DNA of 10,963 bases from Candidatus Bathyarchaeota archaeon (lineage in GTDB: Archaea; Thermoproteota; Bathyarchaeia; 40CM-2-53-6; FEN-987), in the NCBI GenBank assembly GCA_022865625.1, contig JALHTB010000096.1, positions 1 to 10,963 on the forward strand, written 5' to 3'. The notes under the pieces are model-generated. The model did not search any database. It was given only the letters and a program-made list of their open reading frames with translations, and was not told the DNA's origin. The stretch's first letter is position 1. The number at the start of each line of letters is the position of its first letter. Made by a program: the position numbers and the translations under genes. Positions 1 to 6,834 of this stretch are shown here, one piece after another.

Positions 1-1920
1 CCCATCCCAGGTACAAACATCGCGAATCAGTTCAAGCTGGTAAGAGGCGACGTTGAGCGAGGCCTCAAAGAATCTGAAGTCGTAGTTGAAGGCGAATTCG
101 ATATCCCTCACGTCAGCCACGGATTCATGGAACTCCAATCTGTAGTCGCTCACTACAAGAAGGACGGAACTATTGAGATCTGGACGAGCACACAGTCACC
201 TTTCTCGACACGTTACCTGATGGCGTTGTCACTTGGGATACCGATCGACAAGATAGTAGTCAAGGCGCCCCTATGCGGAGGAGGATTCGGCGGCAAGGTC
301 GGAATCGGCTGGGAGCCGCTTGTAGCACTTCTCTCGAAAAGAGCCGGTTTCAGACCGGTCAAGCTTGTACTTTCGAGAAAAGAGCAGTTCTCCTCAGCAC
401 CCGTTAGGGAAGGCTTCCATGCGTCGGTCAAGGCGGGATTCAAGAAAGATGGAAAGATGGTGGCGTACAAGACTCGTTTCGTCATGGATGCTGGTGGCTA
501 TGCAGATTACACAGTGAACGTCTGCCGAGCCGCCGGATATTCGTCCGAAGGATGCTACGAAGTGCCCAACATCTTCTGCGAGTCACTCGCAGTGTACACA
601 AACAAAGGCGCGACGAGCGCTATGCGCGGGTTCGGCTACCCAGAGAGCCACTGGGCGCTTGAGAGAATCATGGACATGGCCGCCGTGAAGCTGAAGATCG
701 ATCCACTCGAACTCAGGCTGAGAAACCTACTCAAACCTGGAGAGTCGGAGACTGGAACTGGTGAGCGGCTGCGAGAGGATACAGGTGACCCTGTCGCACT
801 TGCGAAATCTGTCGCTCAGGCAATCGGCTGGGGGAAGCCTTCCGAGAAGGCGAAACGCCCAGGTAGGTATAGAGGCAAAGGTCTCGCATTGTGCATCAAA
901 GGGCCTGCACAGCCGCCGAACGCCGCTGCCTCTGCAATCATAAAGTTCAACGAGGATGTCTCCGTCGACCTGAACATTGGAACAGCCTCTTTTGGCCAAG
1001 GAACACCGACAAGCCTCAGTCAGATCGTAGCTGACGAGTTGGGAATACCGGTAGACAAGGTCCGAGTTGGACTTGTTCGAAGCACTGACTTGTCAGCCTA
1101 CACTTGGCAGACTGTCGGTAGTCGCGGACTATTCACTGACGGAATAGCGGTGATGGATGCTCTCCGAGACGCCAAAGCACAGATCAAAGATGTTGCTTCA
1201 CAAGTCTTGAAGGTCAAGCCTGAGGAGCTTGAGATCGCGAACGAGCAGGTCTTCATCAAAGGTGCACCATGGCACAGGCTCCCACTCTCTGAGGTCGTGT
1301 TCGGCTACACATATCCGGATGGAAGGTCGATCGGCGGGCCGATAATTGGTCGAGGGAAATTCATGTCACCGTTGACGACCTACCTTGACCCGGACACAGG
1401 CCAAGGAGTCCCAACAATATTCCACACTTTCGGCGGAGCAGGCGTCGAGATAGAAGTCGATGTCTTGACTGGTGAGATCGAGATTATCAATGCGGCTCAG
1501 GCTTTCGATGTTGGCAAGGCCATCAATCCACTTCTAGTGAACGGACAGATAGACGGGGGCTGGGTAATGGGGCAGAGCGTCGCGCTTTACGAACAGATCG
1601 TCTTCGACGAGCAGGGTTGGGTGGTGAACCCCAATCTTTCCAACTACAGGATAATGAGAGCCAAAGAGATGCCGCACAAGATACAGGAGATCATCCTGGA
1701 GACACCTCAGAGCAACGCGCCACACGGTGCCCGAGGCCTTGGCGAACTTGTCATGGTCGCAGTTGCCCCAGCGATCGCGAACGCAATCTACAACGCGATC
1801 GGCGTGCAGATCACAAAACTTCCAATGTCACCTGAGAATGTCTGGAGAGCGATACAGGAACAGAGACCAGAACTGATCGAAGAAGCAGGACGAAAACTGA
1901 GAGAGAGCGGAGGCGAGTGA
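1..1920 (+). CDS. Molybdenum hydroxylase large (Mo-cofactor) subunit, xanthine dehydrogenase family, 5' partial
   Basis: This is the catalytic subunit of a xanthine dehydrogenase/aldehyde oxidase family enzyme, which hydroxylates a carbon centre at a molybdenum-pterin site with water as oxygen donor. Frame 1 is open from the first base with no stop, so the gene begins upstream. About 639 residues are present, and the family usually has about 750-780. Visible cofactor motifs are GGGFGGK (bases 277-297), SAMRGFG (around base 625, with the conserved Arg), FGQGT (around 994), a TVGSRG loop (around 1115) and GLGELV, whose Glu codon at 1744-1746 fits the catalytic base. The codon after GGGFGGK encodes Val, where purine-oxidising members have the substrate-binding Glu. 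The CO dehydrogenase loop AYRCSFR is absent. The FAD subunit gene starts 1 base after its stop. Family assignment is secure, but the substrate is not known. Confidence 0.95.
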   Translation, partial: PIPGTNIANQFKLVRGDVERGLKESEVVVEGEFDIPHVSHGFMELQSVVAHYKKDGTIEIWTSTQSPFSTRYLMALSLGIPIDKIVVKAPLCGGGFGGKVGIGWEPLVALLSKRAGFRPVKLVLSRKEQFSSAPVREGFHASVKAGFKKDGKMVAYKTRFVMDAGGYADYTVNVCRAAGYSSEGCYEVPNIFCESLAVYTNKGATSAMRGFGYPESHWALERIMDMAAVKLKIDPLELRLRNLLKPGESETGTGERLREDTGDPVALAKSVAQAIGWGKPSEKAKRPGRYRGKGLALCIKGPAQPPNAAASAIIKFNEDVSVDLNIGTASFGQGTPTSLSQIVADELGIPVDKVRVGLVRSTDLSAYTWQTVGSRGLFTDGIAVMDALRDAKAQIKDVASQVLKVKPEELEIANEQVFIKGAPWHRLPLSEVVFGYTYPDGRSIGGPIIGRGKFMSPLTTYLDPDTGQGVPTIFHTFGGAGVEIEVDVLTGEIEIINAAQAFDVGKAINPLLVNGQIDGGWVMGQSVALYEQIVFDEQGWVVNPNLSNYRIMRAKEMPHKIQEIILETPQSNAPHGARGLGELVMVAVAPAIANAIYNAIGVQITKLPMSPENVWRAIQEQRPELIEEAGRKLRESGGE

Positions 1921-1921
1921 G

Positions 1922-2803
1922 ATGTCATTCGGATCAGCATACCTGACATTACCCGACTTCGAATACGTGAAGCCGAAGTCGCTGCAAGAGGCACTCCAAT
2001 TCATCGACCAACACAAAGACGAGGCGGAGATCCTAGCGGGTGGTGTTGGCCTGTTCGCCTTCATGAAGGAGCGCCTTGTCGAGCCGAGATGGGTTGTTGA
2101 TATCAAAGCGATCAAGGAACTCCAGACACTTCGCGATGATGGTTCCAAAGGGCTGACCATCGGCGCTGCGGTGAACATGAATCAACTTCTCGATTTTGCG
2201 CCGATCAAGGAGAAGTACAAGGCGCTTCATGATTGTGTCTCTCTTCTGAGCGATCCACTTCTCAGGAACCGATCAACGATCATAGGAGACATCTGCGAAG
2301 CACTCCCATACGTTGACGGCCCGACACCGTTGCTGATCTTTGACACAGAAGTCGAAGCCGCGAGCGTGAAAGGCACAAGACGTATCCCAATGAACGAGTT
2401 CATCAAAGGTGTAGCAGAGAATGCACTGGAACCCAATGAACTCGTAGCTGCGGTTCATCTGAAGCCTCCTCCTGAGAACTCGAAGAGTCTCTTCCTGAAA
2501 CACACTTCGAGCAGCGAGTTCAGCATCGTGAGTGTAGCCGCGCTGTGCGCGAATCCTTCACGGGCCGAAACGCGAACCGTAAGGTTCGCCTATGGTGCAA
2601 TCGCCCCGATCCCAAAGAGAGTCCACGAAGTCGAGGACATATTCAAGCGCAAGACTCCTGTTCCGAAGCTGATAGACGAAGCGATCGAGTCGATCAAGAA
2701 AAGCGCGGAACCGATGACAGATGTTCTTGCGAAGGCAGAGTACCGATCACACATGCTGGAAGTGCTCGCAGTTAAGGCCTTTCGGAGGTTGCTCGGGAGC
2801 TGA
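1922..2803 (+). CDS. Molybdenum hydroxylase FAD-binding medium subunit
   Basis: This 293-residue protein is the FAD subunit that carries electrons from the Fe-S clusters to the final acceptor. It has the CoxM/XdhB-type FAD-binding fold. The first glycine loop is LAGGVGLFAFMK (residues 38-49), in place of the usual AGGTDL. The second flavin loop is IIGDICEALPYVD (about 120-132), matching the usual GGNxAxxSPxxD pattern with changes. The C-terminal domain ends with EYRSHMLEVLAVKAFRRLL, the usual tail of this family. The ATG lies 1 base after the large-subunit stop, and the purine-rich GGAGGCGAG at the end of that gene is a good ribosome binding site. The two genes are therefore very likely translationally coupled. 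The flavin loops differ enough from the textbook pattern that flavin binding is inferred from the whole fold rather than from exact motifs. Confidence 0.93.
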   Translation: MSFGSAYLTLPDFEYVKPKSLQEALQFIDQHKDEAEILAGGVGLFAFMKERLVEPRWVVDIKAIKELQTLRDDGSKGLTIGAAVNMNQLLDFAPIKEKYKALHDCVSLLSDPLLRNRSTIIGDICEALPYVDGPTPLLIFDTEVEAASVKGTRRIPMNEFIKGVAENALEPNELVAAVHLKPPPENSKSLFLKHTSSSEFSIVSVAALCANPSRAETRTVRFAYGAIAPIPKRVHEVEDIFKRKTPVPKLIDEAIESIKKSAEPMTDVLAKAEYRSHMLEVLAVKAFRRLLGS

Positions 2804-2808
2804 GCAAA

Positions 2809-3297
2809 ATGACACAAGTGATCAGCATCAAGGTAAATGGTGTGGACCGCAAGGTCACAATCAAAGACAACGAGCTGCTCCTAGATGTCATACGCGACAA
2901 AGTCGGCGTCAAGAGCGTGAAGGCCGGGTGCTGGAGAGGGGAATGCGGTCTGTGCACGGTTCTCCTCGACGGGAAGCCTGTAAAGTCGTGTCTAGTGTTG
3001 GCGGTGGAGGCAGACGGCAGAGAAGTGGAGACAGCAGAGGGATTAGCACCAGAAGGACAGCTTTCTCCTTTGCAGAAGATCTTCGTTGAGAAAGCGGCGA
3101 TGCAGTGTGGATTCTGCACACCCTCGTTCGTGCTGACTGCGCACTATCTACTCTCAGTCAATCCCGACCCGACCGAGAGCGAGATCAGAGACTACCTGAG
3201 CGGGCACATCTGCCGCTGCGGGACATACAAGCAGATCATAGAAGCCATACTCGAGTATGCCAAACAGAACAATCAGGGAAAACGGGCCAGACACTGA
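2809..3297 (+). CDS. Molybdenum hydroxylase small subunit with two 2Fe-2S clusters
   Basis: This 162-residue iron-sulfur subunit relays electrons from the molybdenum site to FAD. The N-terminal domain is plant-ferredoxin-like, with Cys41, Cys46 and Cys49 in GCWRGECGLC and Cys61 in KPVKSC. The C-terminal helical domain carries the second cluster, with Cys100 and Cys103 in MQCGFC and Cys135 and Cys137 in HICRCG. All eight ligands are present. The length is normal for the CoxS/XdhC type. The start is 5 bases after the stop of the FAD subunit gene, with GGGAG in front. It is the last gene of the operon, and a GC-rich hairpin follows about 30 bases later. The cysteine pattern leaves little doubt about the family. 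Confidence 0.96.
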   Translation: MTQVISIKVNGVDRKVTIKDNELLLDVIRDKVGVKSVKAGCWRGECGLCTVLLDGKPVKSCLVLAVEADGREVETAEGLAPEGQLSPLQKIFVEKAAMQCGFCTPSFVLTAHYLLSVNPDPTESEIRDYLSGHICRCGTYKQIIEAILEYAKQNNQGKRARH

Positions 3298-3325
3298 AGA
3301 GCCAATTCCCTGCAGATGAACGAAT

Positions 3326-3347
3326 GGCCCCCGATCCGGGGGTTTCC
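3326..3347 (+). terminator. Hairpin after the molybdenum hydroxylase operon
   Basis: A perfect 6-base-pair stem, CCCCCG/CGGGGG, closes a three-base ATC loop at 3328-3342 and is followed by TTTCCT. Two G-T pairs can lengthen the stem. It lies 30 bases after the small-subunit stop. The short T-run makes it a weak intrinsic terminator. In an archaeon it may instead act in 3'-end stabilisation. Confidence 0.5.
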
Positions 3348-3388
3348 TAGAGCTCACTTACTGGCTTGCGGGTGAGAGGCAGCATTTC

Positions 3389-3496
3389 TCAGGAAGTCTT
3401 CTTGCTTCCGCGGGGCAGCTTCGAGTCTGAGCCCACGAGCATTGCGTGTGTGGGATGGATTATGTGCACTTTGACTTCGGGCTTCTGATCAGTCAT
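3389..3496 (-). CDS. Possible small protein, 35 residues (doubtful)
   Basis: A minus-strand ATG at 3496 opens a 35-codon frame ending in TGA. The peptide is polar and basic at its C-terminus (SKLPRGSKKTS) with a short hydrophobic stretch KVHIIHPTHAMLVG, and has no signal peptide. A TATA-like box at 3527-3535 would place the transcript start about 8-10 bases before this ATG, giving a very short leader. GGGAAG lies just before the start as a possible weak ribosome binding site. The same frame can be read from an ATG at 3580, but that would put the TATA-like box inside the gene, so I prefer the shorter form. I do not recognise the sequence, and a frame this short can arise by chance. Confidence 0.25.
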   Translation of the reverse strand: MTDQKPEVKVHIIHPTHAMLVGSDSKLPRGSKKTS

Positions 3497-3526
3497 GTTG
3501 GGTCTTCCCATCGTGCATGTGTCACG

Positions 3527-3535
3527 GTATATAGC
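3527..3535 (-). promoter_or_regulatory. TATA-like box before the possible 35-residue ORF
   Basis: On the minus strand the sequence reads CTATATACC. It is about 31-38 bases upstream of the ATG at 3496, the spacing expected for an archaeal TATA box with a short leader. No clear purine-rich BRE precedes it. Confidence 0.3.
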
Positions 3536-3563
3536 TGTTTTACACTGAAACATTGATGTCCTT

Positions 3564-3575
3564 CGAGCATGCTCG
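3564..3575. repeat. 12-base perfect palindrome CGAGCATGCTCG
   Basis: CGAGCATGCTCG is its own reverse complement. It sits about 30 bases upstream of the TATA-like box at 3527-3535 and 60 bases beyond the end of the fdrA operon. It could be a regulator binding site or chance; no second copy was noticed nearby. Confidence 0.35.
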
Positions 3576-3637
3576 GCCATGAAGAATACTAGTTGACGAT
3601 ACCGACTCCTTTCCTGCGGGCTGCCTTCTAGGCGGAG

Positions 3638-3811
3638 CTAGAGTATCTTGGAGAGTATGTCCTCGTACTCTTTCTCCAGCTTTGGAGGCGGTTGCCATGA
3701 GACTTGAACGGAGTTGACGCCTTGGGCTTTCAAAGCGTCGTTGAAGAGCTCGAGCCCGATATTGATGACTTTGAGCTCCGAAGAGAAGAGCTTCAAGATC
3801 TTGTCGACCAA
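3638..3811 (-). CDS. FdrA C-terminal tail encoded as a separate 57-residue protein
   Basis: This short gene begins with TTG at 3811, 14 bases after the fdrA stop. GGAGGG lies 6 bases before the TTG and next to that stop, so translation is probably coupled. The peptide contains VINIGLELFNDALKAQGV followed by VQVSWQPPP (roughly residues 15-42), then a charged helix. From memory, the same pattern (V-I-N-x-G-L-x-x-F, a short helix, V-V-x-x-x-W-x-P) ends the single-chain E. coli FdrA/AllF. This gene therefore appears to be the detached tail domain of FdrA, probably part of the same enzyme complex. A sequencing frameshift is unlikely because fdrA ends cleanly and this start has its own strong ribosome binding site. 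An in-frame ATG further upstream would place most of the extra sequence inside fdrA, so it was not chosen. Confidence 0.75.
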   Translation of the reverse strand: MVDKILKLFSSELKVINIGLELFNDALKAQGVNSVQVSWQPPPKLEKEYEDILSKIL

Positions 3812-3825
3812 ATCATTCCCTCCTG

Positions 3826-5445
3826 CTAGAATCCTTTCAGGTAAGTGTTGTACACATCCTCCATGATCGGGCGGTCGATCTTTCCTTTTCGGGCAACTAG
3901 TGCGCTTGCGATCGCCATGAGCGCGTTTGTAGGCAGCACCTCGATTCCGGCACCTCGCAGCTTTCCGATCTGCTCCGATAGGGGCTGCGGATCCTGTTCC
4001 GTTCCGCATACGTGTGCTAGGATCGGCAGTACTCTGCCGTCTTTTTCTGCTATCCTCCTTGCATCTGTGATTGCGCCAAGCATCGCTCCTGCAGGGTCAG
4101 AATGCGATCCGTAGCCGAGCATGAAGTCCATTATGATGACAGCAACTTCCGGATCCTTTGCCTCTTCGACTATCCTCATCTTGCGGATTGTGGGGTCTAT
4201 CATTGGATGAGCTCTGCCGACGGTGAATTCCTCTTCGCCCAGGTCAACGATCGAGTTCTTTACGCTCTGGTAGGAATTGGCCAGTTTCAGCCTGGCATCG
4301 ATAGGGGCATTGGAGTACACGTCGCCAATCATGCGTCCGAGTATGACGAGCGTTTCGTAAGCGAATGTTCCACCTGTGTAAAGCCCTCTGATGTACTTCT
4401 GCTTATCATTCAGTCCTTTGGAGATCTTGCTCGCGAGAGCCATCAAGTCGTTCTGGGACATGGAGAAGGGCTTGGCGATTTCTGCGTAACGGCCTGGTTC
4501 TGTTGCCTGAATCGCTTCCATGACTGCCGCGTGGAGTGTCTTTGTCGCTCTGACCCGTCCTCGCGTGCTTGCTGGCATCGCGTAGCTTTCGGGACCTATG
4601 AAGCAGGTCACATACTGCTTCTTGGTCCTGTTGACGATATGGTCGATGATCTTCTTCTTCACGTCGGTGTCCGGCGGTTTCGACACCACAACCACGGTGC
4701 TGCTTCCAGGGTCCTGTTCTAGTGCGTCGATGGACTGGAGCATCATTATGCCGCCCATCTTCGCTTTGATGTCTCCTCCTCCGGTTCCCAAGCCTTCGGA
4801 AACTCCTAGGCCAGCCTCGCTGAGTAGGACTGTTACCTCCTGGAGCCCTGTTCCGGCTGCTCCGACGACCCCTATCTTACCTTTCTTCACAGCATTGGCA
4901 AACGCGATAGCCTTGCCGCCGATGACGGAGGTTCCTGCTCCGGGGCCCATTACGAGCAGCCCTCTCTCTTTCGCGTACTGTTTCAGTTCGAGCTCGTGCT
5001 CGGGCGGGACGTGATCGCTGAACAGATGTACACTGATGCCCTTGTCGAGTAGCTTCAGTACGATTTCTCTTGCGTGCTCGCCGGGGATAGAGACAACGGC
5101 AAGATTGGCATCTGGGACTGCTTGCAGGGCGGCCTCGAGGCTGAAGTAACTCCTGCCCTTGGCGGGAGGAGGTTTGAGTACCATGTCTTCGATCTTCTGT
5201 AGGCCTTTCTCTATGAGCGGCTGAGAGTCAGCCATCACGGCGAGTATCATGTCACTCTCTGAGGCCGCTTTACCTTCATCCGTGAGAAGACCGAGTTTCT
5301 GCAGAATCTCCTTGTTCGTCGTCGTCCCCATAACGACGGCGGCGTCTGTGATGCCGTCAATCTTCTTCGCCTCCTCAGAGAGGTGAAGAAGTTGGACAGA
5401 GTCTCTGTGAAAGTTCCTCTTCACTAGATTGCGCACTATACTCAA
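3826..5445 (-). CDS. allF: FdrA/AllF, oxamate carbamoyltransferase subunit (succinyl-CoA-synthetase-like)
   Basis: This 539-residue protein belongs to the FdrA family, built from CoA-binding and ligase domains like those of succinyl-CoA synthetase. In E. coli AllF works with AllG and AllH as oxamate carbamoyltransferase, exchanging oxalurate for oxamate and carbamoyl phosphate. Seen here are the N-terminal RDSVQLLHLSEEAK and VVMGTTTNKEIL segments (about 14-48), the glycine motifs GPGAGTSVIGG (167-177), VGAAGTGLQEV (194-204) and GLGTGGGDIK (218-227), then MDFMLGYGSHSDPAG (439-453) and CGTEQDPQ (480-487). The chain stops where fused homologues continue into a short tail, and that tail is the next gene downstream. 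The TTG start at 5445 has no clear ribosome binding site. It was kept because the residues after it match the family's N-terminus, though GTG at 5436 or 5424 is possible. It diverges from allG across a shared control region. Confidence 0.88.
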   Translation of the reverse strand: MSIVRNLVKRNFHRDSVQLLHLSEEAKKIDGITDAAVVMGTTTNKEILQKLGLLTDEGKAASESDMILAVMADSQPLIEKGLQKIEDMVLKPPPAKGRSYFSLEAALQAVPDANLAVVSIPGEHAREIVLKLLDKGISVHLFSDHVPPEHELELKQYAKERGLLVMGPGAGTSVIGGKAIAFANAVKKGKIGVVGAAGTGLQEVTVLLSEAGLGVSEGLGTGGGDIKAKMGGIMMLQSIDALEQDPGSSTVVVVSKPPDTDVKKKIIDHIVNRTKKQYVTCFIGPESYAMPASTRGRVRATKTLHAAVMEAIQATEPGRYAEIAKPFSMSQNDLMALASKISKGLNDKQKYIRGLYTGGTFAYETLVILGRMIGDVYSNAPIDARLKLANSYQSVKNSIVDLGEEEFTVGRAHPMIDPTIRKMRIVEEAKDPEVAVIIMDFMLGYGSHSDPAGAMLGAITDARRIAEKDGRVLPILAHVCGTEQDPQPLSEQIGKLRGAGIEVLPTNALMAIASALVARKGKIDRPIMEDVYNTYLKGF

Positions 5446-5497
5446 TCGCTTGCGCCCGCGCTCACTATCTGCGAGGACAAGTTAAGCATTTCAAAAT

Positions 5498-5510
5498 TCT
5501 CTTATACTCT
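5498..5510. promoter_or_regulatory. Shared TATA-like element between allF and allG
   Basis: The sequence TCTTATAC on the plus strand reads GTATAAGA on the minus strand, so it resembles an archaeal TATA box in both directions. For allG it lies about 35 bases before the GTG at 5541, giving a transcript start near 5528-5532 and a leader of about 10 bases. For allF it lies about 55 bases before the TTG, giving a leader of about 30 bases. It is the only A/T-rich block in the 95-base gap, apart from the adjoining TTTCAAAATT. Confidence 0.5.
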
Positions 5511-5524
5511 GTTCAAGGTTGAAC
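5511..5524. promoter_or_regulatory. Inverted repeat GTTCAA-GG-TTGAAC, candidate operator
   Basis: Two perfect 6-base arms flank a 2-base spacer. The repeat sits between the TATA-like element and the expected allG start site, where a bound protein would block allG transcription. Relative to allF the same repeat lies just upstream of the TATA-like element, where it could block or help factor binding. No regulator gene is in the window, so the role is inferred from position and symmetry only. Confidence 0.45.
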
Positions 5525-5540
5525 GAGCAGGCGACATTTC

Positions 5541-6824
5541 GTGACTTCGCGGAATCCTAGCCAGATTAAGGATGAGATTGAGAAAGCCAACCAGCAAGCC
5601 GTAGAGAGGATGATGGAGTCTGACCCTGTCTGGGTTGACATGGGACTCGCTCGCAAAGTCATCCCCGGCATGAAGGAGAAAATGCTCCTACACGCGGGAC
5701 CTCCCATAGAATGGGATATGATGAGCGGCCCGATGAAGGGAGCCGTCATGGGCGCCTCGATCTATGAGGGGTGGGCGCGCGACGGAGCAGAGGCGGAGAG
5801 ACTCGCGAAGTCGGGTCAGATCACGTTCGTTCCGAATCATCATCACAATGCGGCTGGGCCGATGGCGGGGATCATCTCACCCAACATGCCCGTCTATGTG
5901 GTGCATGATCGTAAGTACGGCAACAAGACCTACTCGAACCTCAATGAGGGGATCGGGAAGGTCCTCAGATACGGTGCCTATTCGAGCGAAGTTATTCAGA
6001 GACTGACTTGGATGCGAGACACACTCGCGACAACTCTCGAGGCCACGATCAAGGAGATACGGAAGGAGAAAGACGGTGTCCCAATGAAACCCATCATCAT
6101 TCAAGCATTGACGATGGGAGACGACTGCCATAATCGCTACAACGCTGCAACGCCACTCTTCCTGCGTGAGATCACACCCTACATGATGCAGACTGGACTT
6201 GACAAGAAGACGTTGATCGAGTCGTTCAACTTCATGGCCCAGAACAACTTCACTTTGCTCAACTTGGGAATGGCAAGCGGTAAGGCGATGACGTTTGCCG
6301 CTCACAAGATCAAGTACAGCACAATCGTCACGGTGCTTACGAGAAACGGAACAGACGCTGGAATCTGGGTGAGCGGACTTGACGACGAATGGTTCACCGC
6401 TCCGGCCCCCGTGCCGAAAGGTGTTTGGTTCCCAGGATACAGCGAAAAGGACGCGAACCCCGACCTCGGAGACAGCTCCATCACAGAAACAGCCGGCTAC
6501 GGCGGATTCGCCATGGCTGCGGCGCCCGGAATCGTTTCATGGGTCGGCGGATCCGTTGCCTACGCCATCGAGAACACCCAGAGGATGTACGAGATCACAC
6601 AAACCAAACACAAGTACTTCATCATCCCCTTCATTGACTTCCAAGGCACACCAGTCGGAGTTGACGTCCGCAAAGTTGTCAGAACCGGAATCACACCCAC
6701 CATCAACACTGGAATAGCTCACAAGGAAGCCGGAATCGGACAGGTCGGCGCAGGAATGGTCTCATTCCCGCTCGAGATCTTCAAGCAAGCACTCAAATCG
6801 TACGCGCAGAAGTACGGCCTCTAA
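5541..6824 (+). CDS. allG: AllG (YlbE, DUF1116), oxamate carbamoyltransferase subunit
   Basis: This 427-residue protein is a full-length DUF1116 family member; E. coli AllG has about 419 residues. In E. coli it is one of three proteins needed for the oxamate carbamoyltransferase reaction. Conserved blocks seen are LLHAGPPIEW (49-58), SGPMKGAVMGASIYEGWA (62-79), the histidine-rich NHHHNAAGPMAG (99-110), NLNEGIGK (133-140), VLTRNGTDAGIWVSGL (middle), GDSSITETAGYGG, and near the end INTGIAHKEAGIGQVGAG (388-405). These match the family block by block. GTG at 5541 is chosen because it gives the family's normal N-terminus and lies about 10 bases after the expected transcript start, with AGGCGA in front. 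allH follows after 10 bases. There is no signal peptide or membrane segment, so it is probably cytoplasmic. Confidence 0.9.
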   Translation: MTSRNPSQIKDEIEKANQQAVERMMESDPVWVDMGLARKVIPGMKEKMLLHAGPPIEWDMMSGPMKGAVMGASIYEGWARDGAEAERLAKSGQITFVPNHHHNAAGPMAGIISPNMPVYVVHDRKYGNKTYSNLNEGIGKVLRYGAYSSEVIQRLTWMRDTLATTLEATIKEIRKEKDGVPMKPIIIQALTMGDDCHNRYNAATPLFLREITPYMMQTGLDKKTLIESFNFMAQNNFTLLNLGMASGKAMTFAAHKIKYSTIVTVLTRNGTDAGIWVSGLDDEWFTAPAPVPKGVWFPGYSEKDANPDLGDSSITETAGYGGFAMAAAPGIVSWVGGSVAYAIENTQRMYEITQTKHKYFIIPFIDFQGTPVGVDVRKVVRTGITPTINTGIAHKEAGIGQVGAGMVSFPLEIFKQALKSYAQKYGL

Positions 6825-6834
6825 GGGCCGAAGT

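Larger units (their letters stand above)
3298..3637. other. Intergenic region between two converging operons
   Basis: This 340-base stretch separates the 3' end of the molybdenum hydroxylase operon (+) from the 3' end of the fdrA operon (-). Near its left end is a hairpin fitting a terminator. In the middle is a doubtful 35-codon reading frame on the minus strand, with a TATA-like box and a 12-base palindrome upstream of it. I found no tRNA, no repeat array and no longer gene in it. The right-hand 60 bases show nothing I can name. Confidence 0.7.

Noticed and set aside
1..3297. Carbon monoxide dehydrogenase (CoxLMS)
   Set aside because: The subunit types are similar, but the CoxL active-site loop AYRCSFR is missing and SAMRGFG is in its place.
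3456..3557. 33-codon plus-strand frame opposite the doubtful small gene
   Set aside because: It has no ribosome binding site or promoter-like box at a suitable distance, and the minus-strand reading is better supported.
3298..3637. tRNA or structured RNA in the intergenic gap, suggested by CTTCGAGTC near 3419
   Set aside because: The T-loop-like bases are not followed by an acceptor stem, and no D- or anticodon arm can be built around them.
3812..3830. Frameshift or sequencing error joining fdrA and its tail
   Set aside because: fdrA ends in a clean stop after a plausible C-terminus, and the next gene has a strong ribosome binding site at the right spacing. Two real genes explain this better, though only relatives can settle it.
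3638..4009. Long version of the FdrA-tail gene, starting at an ATG at 4009
   Set aside because: The extra 66 residues would overlap fdrA out of frame and are Arg-rich with no pattern. The TTG at 3811 with GGAGGG in front gives exactly the conserved tail module.
4102..4722. Long open frame of 206 codons on the plus strand
   Set aside because: It is fully antisense to fdrA, whose protein matches its family throughout. The antisense product has no recognisable motif and low-complexity composition.
5877..6305. Open frame of 142 codons on the minus strand
   Set aside because: It is antisense to the conserved core of allG and shows no family motif.
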